From the NCBI RefSeq assembly GCF_000204055.1, contig NW_006768828.1, forward strand, positions 520,727 through 556,618: 35,892 nucleotides of DNA, written 5' to 3'. Made by a program: the position numbers and the translations under genes. Position 1 is the first letter of the stretch; every line of letters begins with the position of its first letter. Below are positions 1 through 10,100 of this stretch, piece by piece. This DNA is from Melampsora larici-populina 98AG31 (Eukaryota; Basidiomycota; Pucciniomycetes; Pucciniales; Melampsoraceae). The notes beneath the pieces are model-generated. The model was not told where the DNA came from. It did no database searches and saw only the letters and a program-made list of their open reading frames with translations.

Positions 1-143
1 TTGTACACATTAGGGAGGCACAGTGTGCTGTCTACTAATGTTACTCAAAAATCAAAGAGGATTTGACTTGCATACCTGTTGTGTCCATGAATCAACTATT
101 GGAATGTGTATAAATAAATCTTAGCCCTGTCGAATCCTCATAC
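1..143. other. left flank of the hAT insertion, no gene seen
   Basis: This short AT-rich stretch lies outside the transposon. No reading frame of useful length or RNA gene is visible. A TATA-like run (tataaataaat) sits near 109-119, but no transcript can be tied to it. The sequence ends in the left copy of the presumed target duplication. Confidence 0.5.
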
Positions 144-150
144 TACTCAG
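144..150. repeat. left target-site duplication (TACTCAG)
   Basis: TACTCAG directly abuts the first base of the left terminal inverted repeat and is repeated exactly at 4549-4555 after the right terminal repeat. This pairing fixes the element boundaries at 151 and 4548. Confidence 0.75.
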
Positions 151-340
151 CAACCCCCGACCCGCTGCGCAGTTCACTGCGCTAAAATAGCGGCTGCGCT
201 GAGGACCAGCGCACCTAAAATCCCCAAAATATCCACTGCGCCGGAGCGCACCACAGGGGCTAGCATGGTTTTCGGCCACTGCGCCTTTTTGCAGTGCAGC
301 GCACCGCTATATGCGCAGTGTGCGCTCTACTGCGCACCCT
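151..340 (+). repeat. left terminal and subterminal repeats of the hAT element
   Basis: The terminal inverted repeat starts at 151. Behind it the sequence is dominated by CACTGCGC and its complement: copies are visible at 175-182, 234-241 and 277-284, and inverted at 313-320, with further partial GCGC/TGCGC units between. Such subterminal arrays are the usual transposase-binding regions of hAT elements. The local GC-rich composition contrasts strongly with the surrounding DNA. Confidence 0.8.
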
Positions 341-687
341 ATAGTAGCCCCGCGGCGGACATACTTTCCAATCCACTAATTTGTACACAAGGGGCCTATC
401 TTCCCCTTGCGTACCACCAACAACCAATCCGAAGCGAAATGATCGCCTTGTATGACGCAAGAACAGTCATCTGGTGTCATTGTCTTTATCGAACGTCCAT
501 GGAATTCCGCATATCGATCGTCGATGATGGCCTTTGCCAACCATCCTCACCCCTGGATTCTTGTTTTTGCTTGATCGGATCACCCAAGACTTATAACTCA
601 GATTCTGATCCGACCATCCTACATCAATTGAATCAATTACACCGTCTTCAAGTGTTGTTTACATCTATCCGATTCCCACTCAACATT

Positions 688-900
688 CTAAAAAATCTTC
701 ACTTTCTAAACTGTCATTTTACTTCATACTTTGACTTCAAGTTCCGAGTCTATACAATTATTAAAAGTTTTCACTTTTTAAACGGTTATTTTACTTCATA
801 CTTCCACTTCAAGTTCCGAGTCTATACAATTATAAAAAATCTTCACTTTTTAAACGGTTATTTTACTTCATACTTTGACTTCAAGTTACGAGTCTATACA
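688..900 (+). repeat. 72-bp tandem repeat, three copies, upstream of the transposase
   Basis: Three head-to-tail copies with a 72-bp period are seen; the landmark CACTTT recurs at 700, 772 and 844. Each copy carries TTTTACTTCATACTT and a CGAGTCTATACA stretch, with a few substitutions. The array ends about 18 bp before the chosen transposase start at 919. It therefore lies in the promoter or 5' leader. Because 72 is a multiple of three the array stays open in one frame, but nothing else suggests that it is translated. Confidence 0.85.
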
Positions 901-918
901 TCGCTCAAGGAAACCATT

Positions 919-3900
919 ATGGCTACATCCAATTCAAAGTCAACATCTTTGACTACTCGGAAACAATCCAAGTCTCAGCCTACTACCTCATCAACCAGGC
1001 CGGCTTCCTCTCGTCGACCTACTAGTACTACTCAGACAGTGACATTGGATTCAGATGACGAAGACGAAGAACCAACCGATGGTAACTTTGTCACTGAGAA
1101 TGAAGGAAGCGGAGATGATCAAGAGAAGTCAAATGATGACTCATTTGATAGTAATGTCTCCCCATCTGATGGTAAGCGCAATCGAAAATCTGTCAAGAAA
1201 TTGGGTAAGAAGAAGAAACCAGTAGTTTCGAAGCGCAAGAAGGTATGTTCCATTCCAATTACATACAACATCAATTTTGTTTGATTTCTAATTGACCTCT
1301 ATTCTTTCTTTCAAGGCTAAGAACTTCAAGTTACCTCAAAACATCAACCCCGATCAAGACTCGGATGTTGAAATACCTCGTTCAACCGTTGATACCGAGG
1401 TAGACCAATTCGATGGAGTGAAAGAATACTTCTCTGATGTTTACACAAAAGAAGTGGTATGTCTCAATTTTTTCATTTTTCTCTTATATCCTTTTCGTTT
1501 TAGTTCTCATTTCTTTTTTCAATTATCATCAAGCTGAAATTTTTTAACCACCATCAGAAACCCGGCGAAATGGCCTCGTATCGCGACTGCTTATGGTGTA
1601 AAAAACCGTACAAGATTGGTAAGAAGAGCCAGTGGAATCTAAAAGGCCACCGTGATGGTGATGTTGGTCGCCAAGAATGCGAAAGTCGGCACAAGGCAAT
1701 CGCTGCAGGTGCAAATCTCCCTCCTACCTGGAAGACGAAGCAAGCTGCGAAAGTTGCCGCTGAAGAAGCCGAGAAGTATCAACACGAGAAAGCTGGAATC
1801 GAAACATTCTTGAACTTACCGAAATTTACAGTTGGTCTATTCAACATGATCCTCGTCCTATGGCTTCTTCGAAATTCGATCCCGTGGCTACGAATGGAAG
1901 ACCCTTATCTACAGGCCGCTTTTTCTCTATGTAATCCAAATGCAACACTTTGGTCGGCATCGTGGTCGGCTCGGAGGGCAATGCAGTACTTTGAAGAGTT
2001 TCGTACCAAGTTGGTTCACACACTTCAGGTAATTATTTGTTATCTCTTTCATATCAATAGAGATTGTAGTTGCAGTATACTAATCATCATATTTTCTCAA
2101 CAGGCTCTCAACTCAAAGATTTGTGTCATACACGACGTATGGACCACCAAAGGAGGGAAACGAGCTTTTATTGGAGTTGCGGTATCTTACATAGACGAAG
2201 ACTGGCAGTTTCATGTCACTCACCTGACATTGAAGCTAATCGCATGGAATCATTACGGTGCTTTGCTAGCTCGGCCTGTAGGAAAGTTTCTGATTCGACA
2301 CGGTCTTCATAAAAAGATAGGTCCTTCCTTAACTATTTCGTTTATCTTTTCCCAACTCCAAATTAAAAAGAATTGTACTAATTTCATCTTTTTATCTTTT
2401 TCCTAATTATACATGATAGCACAGACAACGGACTCAGGATCAAGCAACCCAATTTTAGCAAAAGAACTTCAAAAGATGTTCTTGGAATGCAATGACCCAA
2501 TCTTCTGGGACTCTAATCGTAATCAAATACGATGCTACTGCCACAAGCTGGCTTTGACAGTCAAAGCCGGACTGGAAGTGATTGGATTAGGGGATCATGG
2601 CAGAACGAAACCAACAATTCCTTGTGGAAAAAGACTTTGTCTACTCCTTCCTGACGATCACCTCCCTGCACCAAAGATCGTGATGGAAGATGGCACCGTC
2701 GTTGATGAAGATGGTGAGCTATTAGAAAATTGTGATAGTGATAATGAGGATTGTGTGCAACAGGAAGTAGGTAAAGATATTGAAGCCAGCGATGATTCCG
2801 ACGATGATCAGACAGCACCCGACTACAAGGTACAGAAGCCTGATGCCGCTCTCTTACCTCGGGCAGTAACCAAAGTAAGTCACTTGATCTTCTCACCTCA
2901 AACAAAAATTAATTCACTAACTGATTCCTTGATTGCTGAAGGTACGAAGAATCAACAAATTGATCACTTCCAGTGCACCACGACTTAATCATTTCAAGAC
3001 TTGTGCAACTCAGCTGGGATATGTAGGTGCTGGTCTGATTGCTGCTCATGGACAGCGGTGGAACATATGGTTAGACGCCCAAACACGCTTGTGCAAAGCG
3101 AAATCAGTAAGTGTTTTTGTGTTTTTGTTCTTTGGCTATATATTTATAAATTGTTTGGTATGTAGGTGATTAATTTCATGATTAATGAAGATCAAGAGGG
3201 CTTCTATGAAGGTATTACTATTAGTCCTGAGGAATGGAAGGCTATCGAGGCATTGAATGAAGTTTTAGGGGTGAGTATTTTTGTTTTCATCAAACTTTTC
3301 CAAAGTTATCTTTTTCTGATTTCCCCTTTCACTCTCTCTCTTTCCATTTCTTCAAATTTTCAGTGCTTTCTACGATCAACGAAGAAAATGGAAGGCGACG
3401 GGCCAACCGGTGCATCTGTTTTGTTTCAATACTCTGGATTGATCTCGGTTCTTGTAAACATCAAACAAACGACCCCACATCAAGGATTATCTGACATGAT
3501 CGGTGGGATGATCAAGCAGCTACGTGAATATCAAACCGAGTCACTTCACTGTGACCCAATTGTGATGGCCACAATTCTTAATCCGAGACTTCGACTTGAA
3601 TACTTCAAAAATAAGTATTCCGATTACGCGGCTTGCGCTGAGGAATTATTCCGCCAGACTTTTTCTCAGTACGAGGAAAATAATCCAAACTCTGCATCGA
3701 AGACTACCTCTCAAGCCGACCATGAAACTGATCAGCCCGTCGATCCACTGGACGAAACCAATGTTTTTGGCACTTCTGCTACGGTAGTTTTATCAAGTGA
3801 CGAAGAACTTACTCAGTACTTCTTGGGCATGCATCCATGTGAGAGCGACATGGATATACTGGATTGGTGGCGAGTAAGTACTCTTTTCTCTATATAAGTG

Positions 3901-4207
3901 ACAAGGCTGACTTCATCATCTACCGCAGCGCAATCAAACACGATTTCCAAAAATTGCCAAGTTGGCTCGTGATTTTTTGGCATGTGTAGGATCTTCTTGT
4001 GCAGTTGAAAGGACCTTTTCAACGGCAGAAATTGTGTGTTCCAATCGACGAGGTGGGTTAACTTCAAGATCAATCGAGCGAGCTGTTGGGGTCTGTCAAT
4101 GGCTCAAACAGAAGTTTGTCCCAGATGGTGAGATTGGAAAGGCGGTTGCAGCTGTGGAACAGCTGGTTGCGGGTCTGAAGAAGAAGAAAAAGGTAGCAAA
4201 TGTGTAG
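919..4207 (+). CDS. hAT transposase, nine exons, apparently intact
   Basis: Proposed exons are 919-1242, 1316-1456, 1558-2028, 2104-2320, 2420-2874, 2942-3106, 3166-3270, 3364-3873 and 3929-4207, giving 888 residues with consistent phases and a single terminal stop. The product would bind the element ends and catalyse cut-and-paste transposition in the nucleus. It has a Ser/Thr-rich and acidic N-terminus, a BED-like zinc finger (CLWCKK... followed by H and CESRH, beginning 16 bp into exon 3), a core segment with HDVWTTKGGKRAF typical of hAT catalytic domains, an acidic insertion, and the C-terminal dimerisation block (DILDWW, then SSCAVERTFS and NRRGGL). The start was taken as the first ATG followed by low-complexity coding after the 72-bp repeats. 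The exon 4 donor (GTCCTT) is weak; the others resemble GTAAGT, GTATGT or GTGAGT. The catalytic triad was not aligned residue by residue. Confidence 0.87.
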
Positions 4208-4379
4208 ATTACTTACTCTGCTTCATGATTTCAATTTTTATTATCATTTTCTCTCAAATATTTGTTTTTTATATTTCTCTCTGATTATGTCCTACAACAA
4301 CTTTTGTGTGTGATTTCTCGTGGGTCTTAGCCCTTAACCTTGTTTTTTTTTTGCCCTGGTAAAAAAAATTGAGCGCACT

Positions 4380-4548
4380 TTTCCCTCCCCTGCGCTGCGC
4401 TGCACTGCGCTATCGACAGCGCTAGTAAGCTCCTGCTTTGCAACCACTGCGCGGTTTGCGCCGCGCTGCGCAGTGTTCAGTGCGCGCTCTGCAAGCTCAG
4501 CGCAATTTTCGCGTAAAGTGCGCTGCACTGCGCTGGGGTCAGGGGTTG
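4380..4548 (-). repeat. right terminal and subterminal repeats of the hAT element
   Basis: This end mirrors the left one. CACTGCGC occurs at 4403-4410, 4445-4452 and 4526-4533, with the inverted form at 4468-4475. It runs into the right terminal inverted repeat, which ends GGGGTTG at 4548. The open frame crossing this region on the minus strand is a by-product of the repeat composition. Confidence 0.8.
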
Positions 4549-4555
4549 TACTCAG
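4549..4555. repeat. right target-site duplication (TACTCAG)
   Basis: This is an exact copy of the left flanking heptamer at 144-150. It is 7 bp rather than the canonical 8 bp of hAT elements; the eighth base differs on either side (C on the left at 143, G on the right at 4556). Confidence 0.75.
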
Positions 4556-4949
4556 GGTGATCAATGTGCTACATTGATCTCTATCAAGGTGCCCCATGAA
4601 TCTCAGAATTGGGTCAGCTCTTATGTGGCAGATAGATACCACTTGTAAAGAAGTATCGGGAATGCTATATCTGTAGATACTTAGAACAAGAACACTTTGG
4701 CAATTACCAGTAAAATGCATGAATGATTATGCAGGATGAAGTTGAGTTTCAGGTGTCTGCTTGTGACCATGTCAGTCTGAGTGTCGTACCACTCTTGTTG
4801 ATGAAGAGGGGGTTTCTTTGATGTTGAGGAGAGGATGAAACTTTTGAGTGAAGATCACGTGTTCGGCAAAGAGATGTACGATTTCAAGTCTGAAAATGTT
4901 GAGAGACCCGGACAGCTTAACTTCAACTCGAACCACTCACAAACACGAG
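4556..4949. other. spacer between the transposon and COA1
   Basis: About 390 bp follow the element's right flank. No gene is recognised. It probably contains the promoter and 5' leader of the COA1-like gene. An in-frame ATG at 4896 could extend that protein by 18 residues. Confidence 0.4.
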
Positions 4950-6039
4950 ATGCCACCATCCTCACCTCAAATCATAGCATTCACTTCTCAGCTCACCAGG
5001 GCATGTCGATCCCTGGTCAAAATTCAACCAACCGTCATTGTTCGGAAAGCCTCATGGCTACCTAGTCAGCTTTCGGAGAGACAAAGTCATCTCAAACCCT
5101 TTCATCGATCGACCTCCACATCTTCAACAGCTTACCCTTCTGGCTCAGTCAAAAACCCGACTAAAGTGATTCCTTCAACTTCTATCTCACTCTCAAAGTT
5201 TCAACGAAAAGATAACCTATCCGGTTCGAATTCGATTCCTTTCGCTCACCGAACGCTGCCCGCATTACCAGTCAGTTTTCTCATTTTAAGGATATACAGA
5301 ATGGATCACATGTTAACATCACATACTCGTTCCTATAGGATCGAAGACCACTGTATATTTTAACATTTTTGGCTATCTCTGGAGTTTGGGTAACATTTGT
5401 TTACTTTTCAACAAATGCTGAAAAAGCCAATTCGTCAGTAGTCAAAGCTGTTTTGTTCGAATTACGTACAAATCCTATGAGTAAAGAAGCACTTGGTACA
5501 TCAATTCGACCTGAGAAAGATGATTTATTTGGTCAACTATGGGTAGATGGACAGGTGCGTTAACATTATGTTGTATTTAGATGTGAGCCGAGGAAGAGGT
5601 GTTCAGGAGTCAATGTAGTTTACTGAAGAGTATTGGTTTTTGAAAGATTAATTTGATGCAAGGTGCAGTAGATGTCGCTTTTAGAGTGACTGGCTCATCA
5701 GGTTAGATCCTCACTACATTTAGTCAGCTATGCTAGACTTGAAAGTTTCTGATTATCTTTCGGATCGTTTTATTCAGACTCGGGGAAAGTGTACTTTACC
5801 TCAGTCAGACGTGAGCGAGATTCGGAGTTTGAAATCAGTTGAGTGATTTCTTTATCATATTCAAAACATCTTTGAACCAATGCCTGCATCAGAACTTACC
5901 GCCACACGATTTTATTTTAGTCCGGTGGAAACTTATCCGAGATGATGGTACGGTCTTCGATCTTAGTAAAGAGCCCACCCCCACCTTTTTCACCGGTAAC
6001 GGGACATCTACCCTCATCAAACCACCAAAAGGATCTTGA
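4950..6039 (+). CDS. COA1: Coa1-like mitochondrial cytochrome oxidase assembly factor
   Basis: Five exons (4950-5270, 5339-5554, 5647-5701, 5778-5837, 5921-6039) encode 256 residues in consistent phase. The layout fits the Coa1 family, inner-membrane factors acting in early cytochrome c oxidase (Cox1) assembly. Residues 1-107 are rich in Arg, Lys, Ser and Thr and poor in acidic residues, like a mitochondrial targeting sequence. One membrane segment follows at about 112-130 (YILTFLAISGVWVTFVYF). The soluble domain then has VVKAVLFELRTNP, EALG, a W-x-D-G-Q turn, a G-A-V-D-V-A-F-x-V-x-G strand, G-K-V-Y-F and a closing R-W-K-L-I-R-D-D-G segment, the family's typical order. The 107-residue leader is long. 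The chosen start begins the targeting-like region; 4896 is an in-frame alternative. Tim21-related folds look similar, so the symbol is likely but not certain. Confidence 0.72.
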
Positions 6040-7131
6040 TCAACTCGTGATACCCTCATTGTCTAAATGGAATTTGGCGTGGATTCACACAAAACCGCTT
6101 TGGCGAGGTTGATATGATTTAGACTACACGCTGCTGCCAATCACTGATAATTCGTACTAGCACGCGTCACTTGGGTCCAAATCAAGAGGGACTATACTGT
6201 CATCTTATTGTATTGTCCCCACATGGGTTGAAGGTCTGCCTGGTACCAGCCAGATAGCACCTTGAATTTCCTACCAAATTGATCTCTGAAGCCTTTTGCA
6301 GCAGTGTCTTGTGGCCTTGTATTGTATGTAAGGGTATGTAGGGTGAAGGAATTATATACACTAAGCGTATATAAAAGTTCAGTGTGACTTGTGGCTGATC
6401 TCAGAATAATTCTGATCTGCCTGAGGTTTTTCAAATGGTTGCCTGTTGAAACAACCGCACATCATATGATCATTCAGCATTGAGTTCAGAGCTCAATGGA
6501 TTTATAAGCTAAAAACAAATGCCACAAACTTAGCAAAGCTCTTTGAGATGTTGCTCTGAGAGTGCCTTACAGGATAATCATTCTGGGAAAACTCAGCTGA
6601 ATGTTCACATGTATTTTGCTCATTCAGATTCACCAGGATTCACTTGTTGTCACTCTGAGCTCTAGCAAAGGACCACAGACTGTCAAAGACTTTATCTGAT
6701 ACTATAGAGATACCTCTCAGTATGCTCAGTTTCAAGGAAGGCTACAACCTGGCCTCAGGAGACATTATTTGAGTGAATTCATAAATTTTGGGGAGCCCTC
6801 TTGGATAGGAAAAATACCTCCTAAAAGAAGAGCTCACAGCTATATGGAGTGGACTCATTGTAACCCTCACAATAAATACTTGGGGCAACCTCTATTAAAG
6901 AATTTTATTCATGTGGGAATTTGGAAAAGGAAATCAACTTTTAATTTTTGGAGCTCATCCCTGGGCCCCATGTCACATGTTTAATGTGCCCCACATGAAC
7001 AAACTGAATATACATAGTACCTATTTGGTTAGAAAAAGCCTGAACAAATAAAAGCTATAAAAACAGTCATAAAAATTCCTCAATTCCATCATCCAATTGA
7101 AACTGTCTGTCTCATAACCAATTGGCTACCA
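6040..7131. other. AT-rich spacer, no gene seen
   Basis: This 1.1 kb between the convergent COA1-like gene and the first giant paralogue has only short frames without recognisable motifs. It may contain old transposon debris, but I saw no terminal repeats. The last bases before 7132 resemble those next to the second paralogue's stop, so the duplicated unit seems to extend slightly past the coding region. Confidence 0.4.
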
Positions 7132-10100
7132 TCAACTCCATGAAATTGAAGACCGAAATATATTACCAATTTTTTCAAGAGTAGATACAGGTGTTTCAAT
7201 TTTGAACTTGGAAGTATTCAATACCCTTCTCTTCTCAAAGTAAGATTCAATCTTCTTTCTTGTTACTGGATCATGAGTTTGTAGTTTTGTTTTCCAATCT
7301 ACCCTTTTAAGTATCTTAGCATTCTTGGCCCTATCTTTTCCAAGATTTAATGAATCACCTATAGCTGGCATTGGTAGCTTATTGATACCTTCATCAATCC
7401 ACATCAAATAATCCCCAAACTGCCACCAGGAATCCTCATTAGTTTCACCATCATCTGCAGTCAATATAAAGTGATAGTTGTCTTGTAGAGTTTCACAGGC
7501 CAATATGACAAGTCTTAATCTGTCTTGGTATAATTTCCAAAGCTCAGGTTGACTTTGCAGCCAAGCCCTTTCAGGTGAATCATGCCAAGGGAAAGGACTC
7601 TTGTCCAGTATAAAACTCTTGTGTAAGGCTTCCATTTTTTCTGTAACTTTCTTTTTGTTTTGTAGTGAGGTCTTAGTGATATCCATGTTTCCAAACTCTA
7701 AGACATCTCCAATGGTTAAAACTTTGACCAAGTCTACACCTTGTTTTCTCCCCTCTACAAGCTTCTCTTCATCCCACCACTTAGGTAAACCTTTGCGCTT
7801 CAACATGTATGATATGATAGCCCTTCGTATTCTGAATTCTGGCCCCAAAACCTTTTTGAGAACCTCTAAATCACTTGGCTCTCCAGATAGGTATTCTATC
7901 AGATTATTCATGTACTTCAATTCATCAATAGTCAGATTTGTGAATGTTTCCCAAGGTATATCAATTCTAAATGCAATTAATAAGAGGTCCTTGGCTCTAT
8001 TGTTAATCAAATCTCCCCTTTCATTTAGAATCTTTGAAATTTCAAATTGATTCATCTGAGCTTCCAAAGCAACTGATCTCCTTGTGAATTCAACAAGACT
8101 CAATGGTGATTTATCTCTGATGAGAGCAAACATCCTCTTGTCCAACAACAAAGATTTTCTCTTAGCCAGTTCAAAATCTTCTTGAGTTACCTTGATTGGT
8201 AGGAATTTCTTTTTGTTCTTCACTTTGAGAAGACTACAAATAAATTGGACAGTCTCTTCATCACTCATATCCACTTGCTTGTTTGTTATTTCTTTTGAAA
8301 TATGATCTGAATGTGATGGATCTTTCTTCTGGACCAGAATTGACTGAACTGTTTCTTTACCATTGTTGGTTTTTACATTGGAAGATTCTTTTTGGCCCTG
8401 ATCCCAGACAATATCTTTTGTGTCTATATTTCCAGAGCTTTCAGAGAGATCCTTTGGATGTTTGATTTCTACTACATCAACTTCCTTTTCATGGCCCTGA
8501 TCCCGGACAATATCATCCGTATCTATAATTCCAGAGCTTTCAGAGGGATCTTTTTGATGTTCGATCTTTACTCCATCAACTTCATTGACATTTGCTTCTT
8601 GCTTATCAGTCTTTAAAAGTTCACCATCTAATTTTTCCTGATGATGAAATTCCTCAGAATGTGCTTGAACCCCTGTCTCAGACCAAAAGTCACTTGCTCT
8701 TCTCTGTATGGGGTATGGGGTCTGTGTGGCCCAACACCAAAATGAAATGAACTCATGTTTATAAGGTACCATGTGTCCCAGATAATCTGATAGTTTTCGG
8801 TCTGGAATCTTGGTGGTGAACTTTGCTAGCAGCCCAGGATTTGACTGAAGACCCACTGTTGAACTTGTTTTTTGTGGATTGCCATGTGGTAAATTGATAT
8901 TTGTGGACTCTGAACTCAATCTATCTGTCAGACCCCACTTTGAAAACTTGATCTCCTTCATTCTTTGCATGAATATCTCTGGAGTGGTTTTTATCTGACT
9001 CCAAAGTGCAGGCACTCCTTTTTGGATTGGTGAAATGACTCCAAGATAATTTGATGATTTTAGGTCTTGAAATCTGGGAGTTAACCTTTCCAATAGCCCA
9101 TAACTTGACTTTGCAAGACTTTCAGAAGGTTTGGTTTCTGTATCTTCATCTTTTGTGTTTCTACTTGTAGGTTTTGAAGCTAATTTATTTTTTGTGTTCC
9201 GCTTGCACCCACCAGAATTTTCTTGCTTGATTTTGACTGATTTGATACTACTAGGAACTATAAATTTCTCCTTGATACCATTGATATCATCACTTTCAAG
9301 TATCTCAGGTGTCTTCTTGTCAGGTACTGGTATCTCTGATAACAAATTCCTAAAAACAGTGCAATGGAATTTGTTCAGCATAAATGGTAGCTCTAAACCA
9401 AGAATTGTCTCAAAGCTTGATAGGCTCACATTTTTTCATTCTCTGCTTGGATATATTTTGATTTTGTGTTTGAATTAGTTTTCTTTGGTTCTTCCTTGGT
9501 ACTTTCCTTCTGGCTGTGATCAAGTAAATCGTTTGGCCTGTTGTCAGTTTTTTTGAAACCACTATGCTTTTCAACACCCCTATTTTTGGTTGCATCTAGT
9601 GAGACCTTCTGGAGTAGGGGCCTTTTTTGGAATGCATCTCTACAAATAAAAACAGATTAGTTGGACTCTTTATTCTGCCAAGAGAAGATTGTCCCATGAA
9701 TCAAGTTTATGACTTACTTTTGCACAATTGTCTGTGGAGGAGCTGCCACATGAGGGAGCTTGCGAGTCTTAGTGTCTATGATCTTTTGAAATCTTTTACT
9801 TTGGACCTCATAGTTTTCTTTTAAGCTTTGCTTAGGCTCCTTCAATGTGGAAGAAGTAACCGTATTCTTTGTCACATCTGTTATTGGAGGTTTCAGAATC
9901 TCATTATTGACACATTGGTCTTTCATCTCAGATCCTTGAGGGATGTTGAAATTAGTGCGTGTTTTCTTTTCATCTACTTTTTGAGAAATTATTGGGGGAA
10001 ACACAGGGGAGTTTGTTGCAGCTTTTGTAGAACTTTCTGGAGGCTGTTGTTCAGTTTTCTCAAGATCGACATTATTTGACACCGAGTATTTTCCGGGGCT

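Larger units (their letters stand above)
151..4548 (+). mobile_element. complete hAT-superfamily DNA transposon
   Basis: The element is bounded by imperfect terminal inverted repeats: the left end begins CAACCCCCGACCC and the right end, read on the minus strand, begins CAACCCCTGACCC (12 of 13 identical). An exact 7-bp copy of TACTCAG lies immediately outside each end (144-150 and 4549-4555), as expected for a target-site duplication. hAT elements usually make 8-bp duplications, so one base may have changed or the ends may be off by one. Both ends carry clustered CACTGCGC motifs, candidate transposase-binding sites. The interior encodes one transposase with a BED-like finger, the hAT core and the C-terminal dimerisation block. 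Intact ends plus an open frame suggest an autonomous and fairly recent insertion; activity is inferred, not shown. Confidence 0.88.

Noticed and set aside
688..900. Considered as a CRISPR-like array
   Set aside because: The 72-bp units are contiguous without unique spacers, and the organism is a eukaryote; this is a simple tandem repeat.
265..918. N-terminal extension of the transposase frame upstream of 919
   Set aside because: The frame begins in the left subterminal repeats and runs through the 72-bp array, with non-protein-like composition. The ATG at 919 fits better.
4334..4720. 128-residue minus-strand frame over the right transposon end
   Set aside because: It runs through the GC-rich terminal and subterminal repeats and crosses the element boundary, with no motif; it follows from repeat composition.
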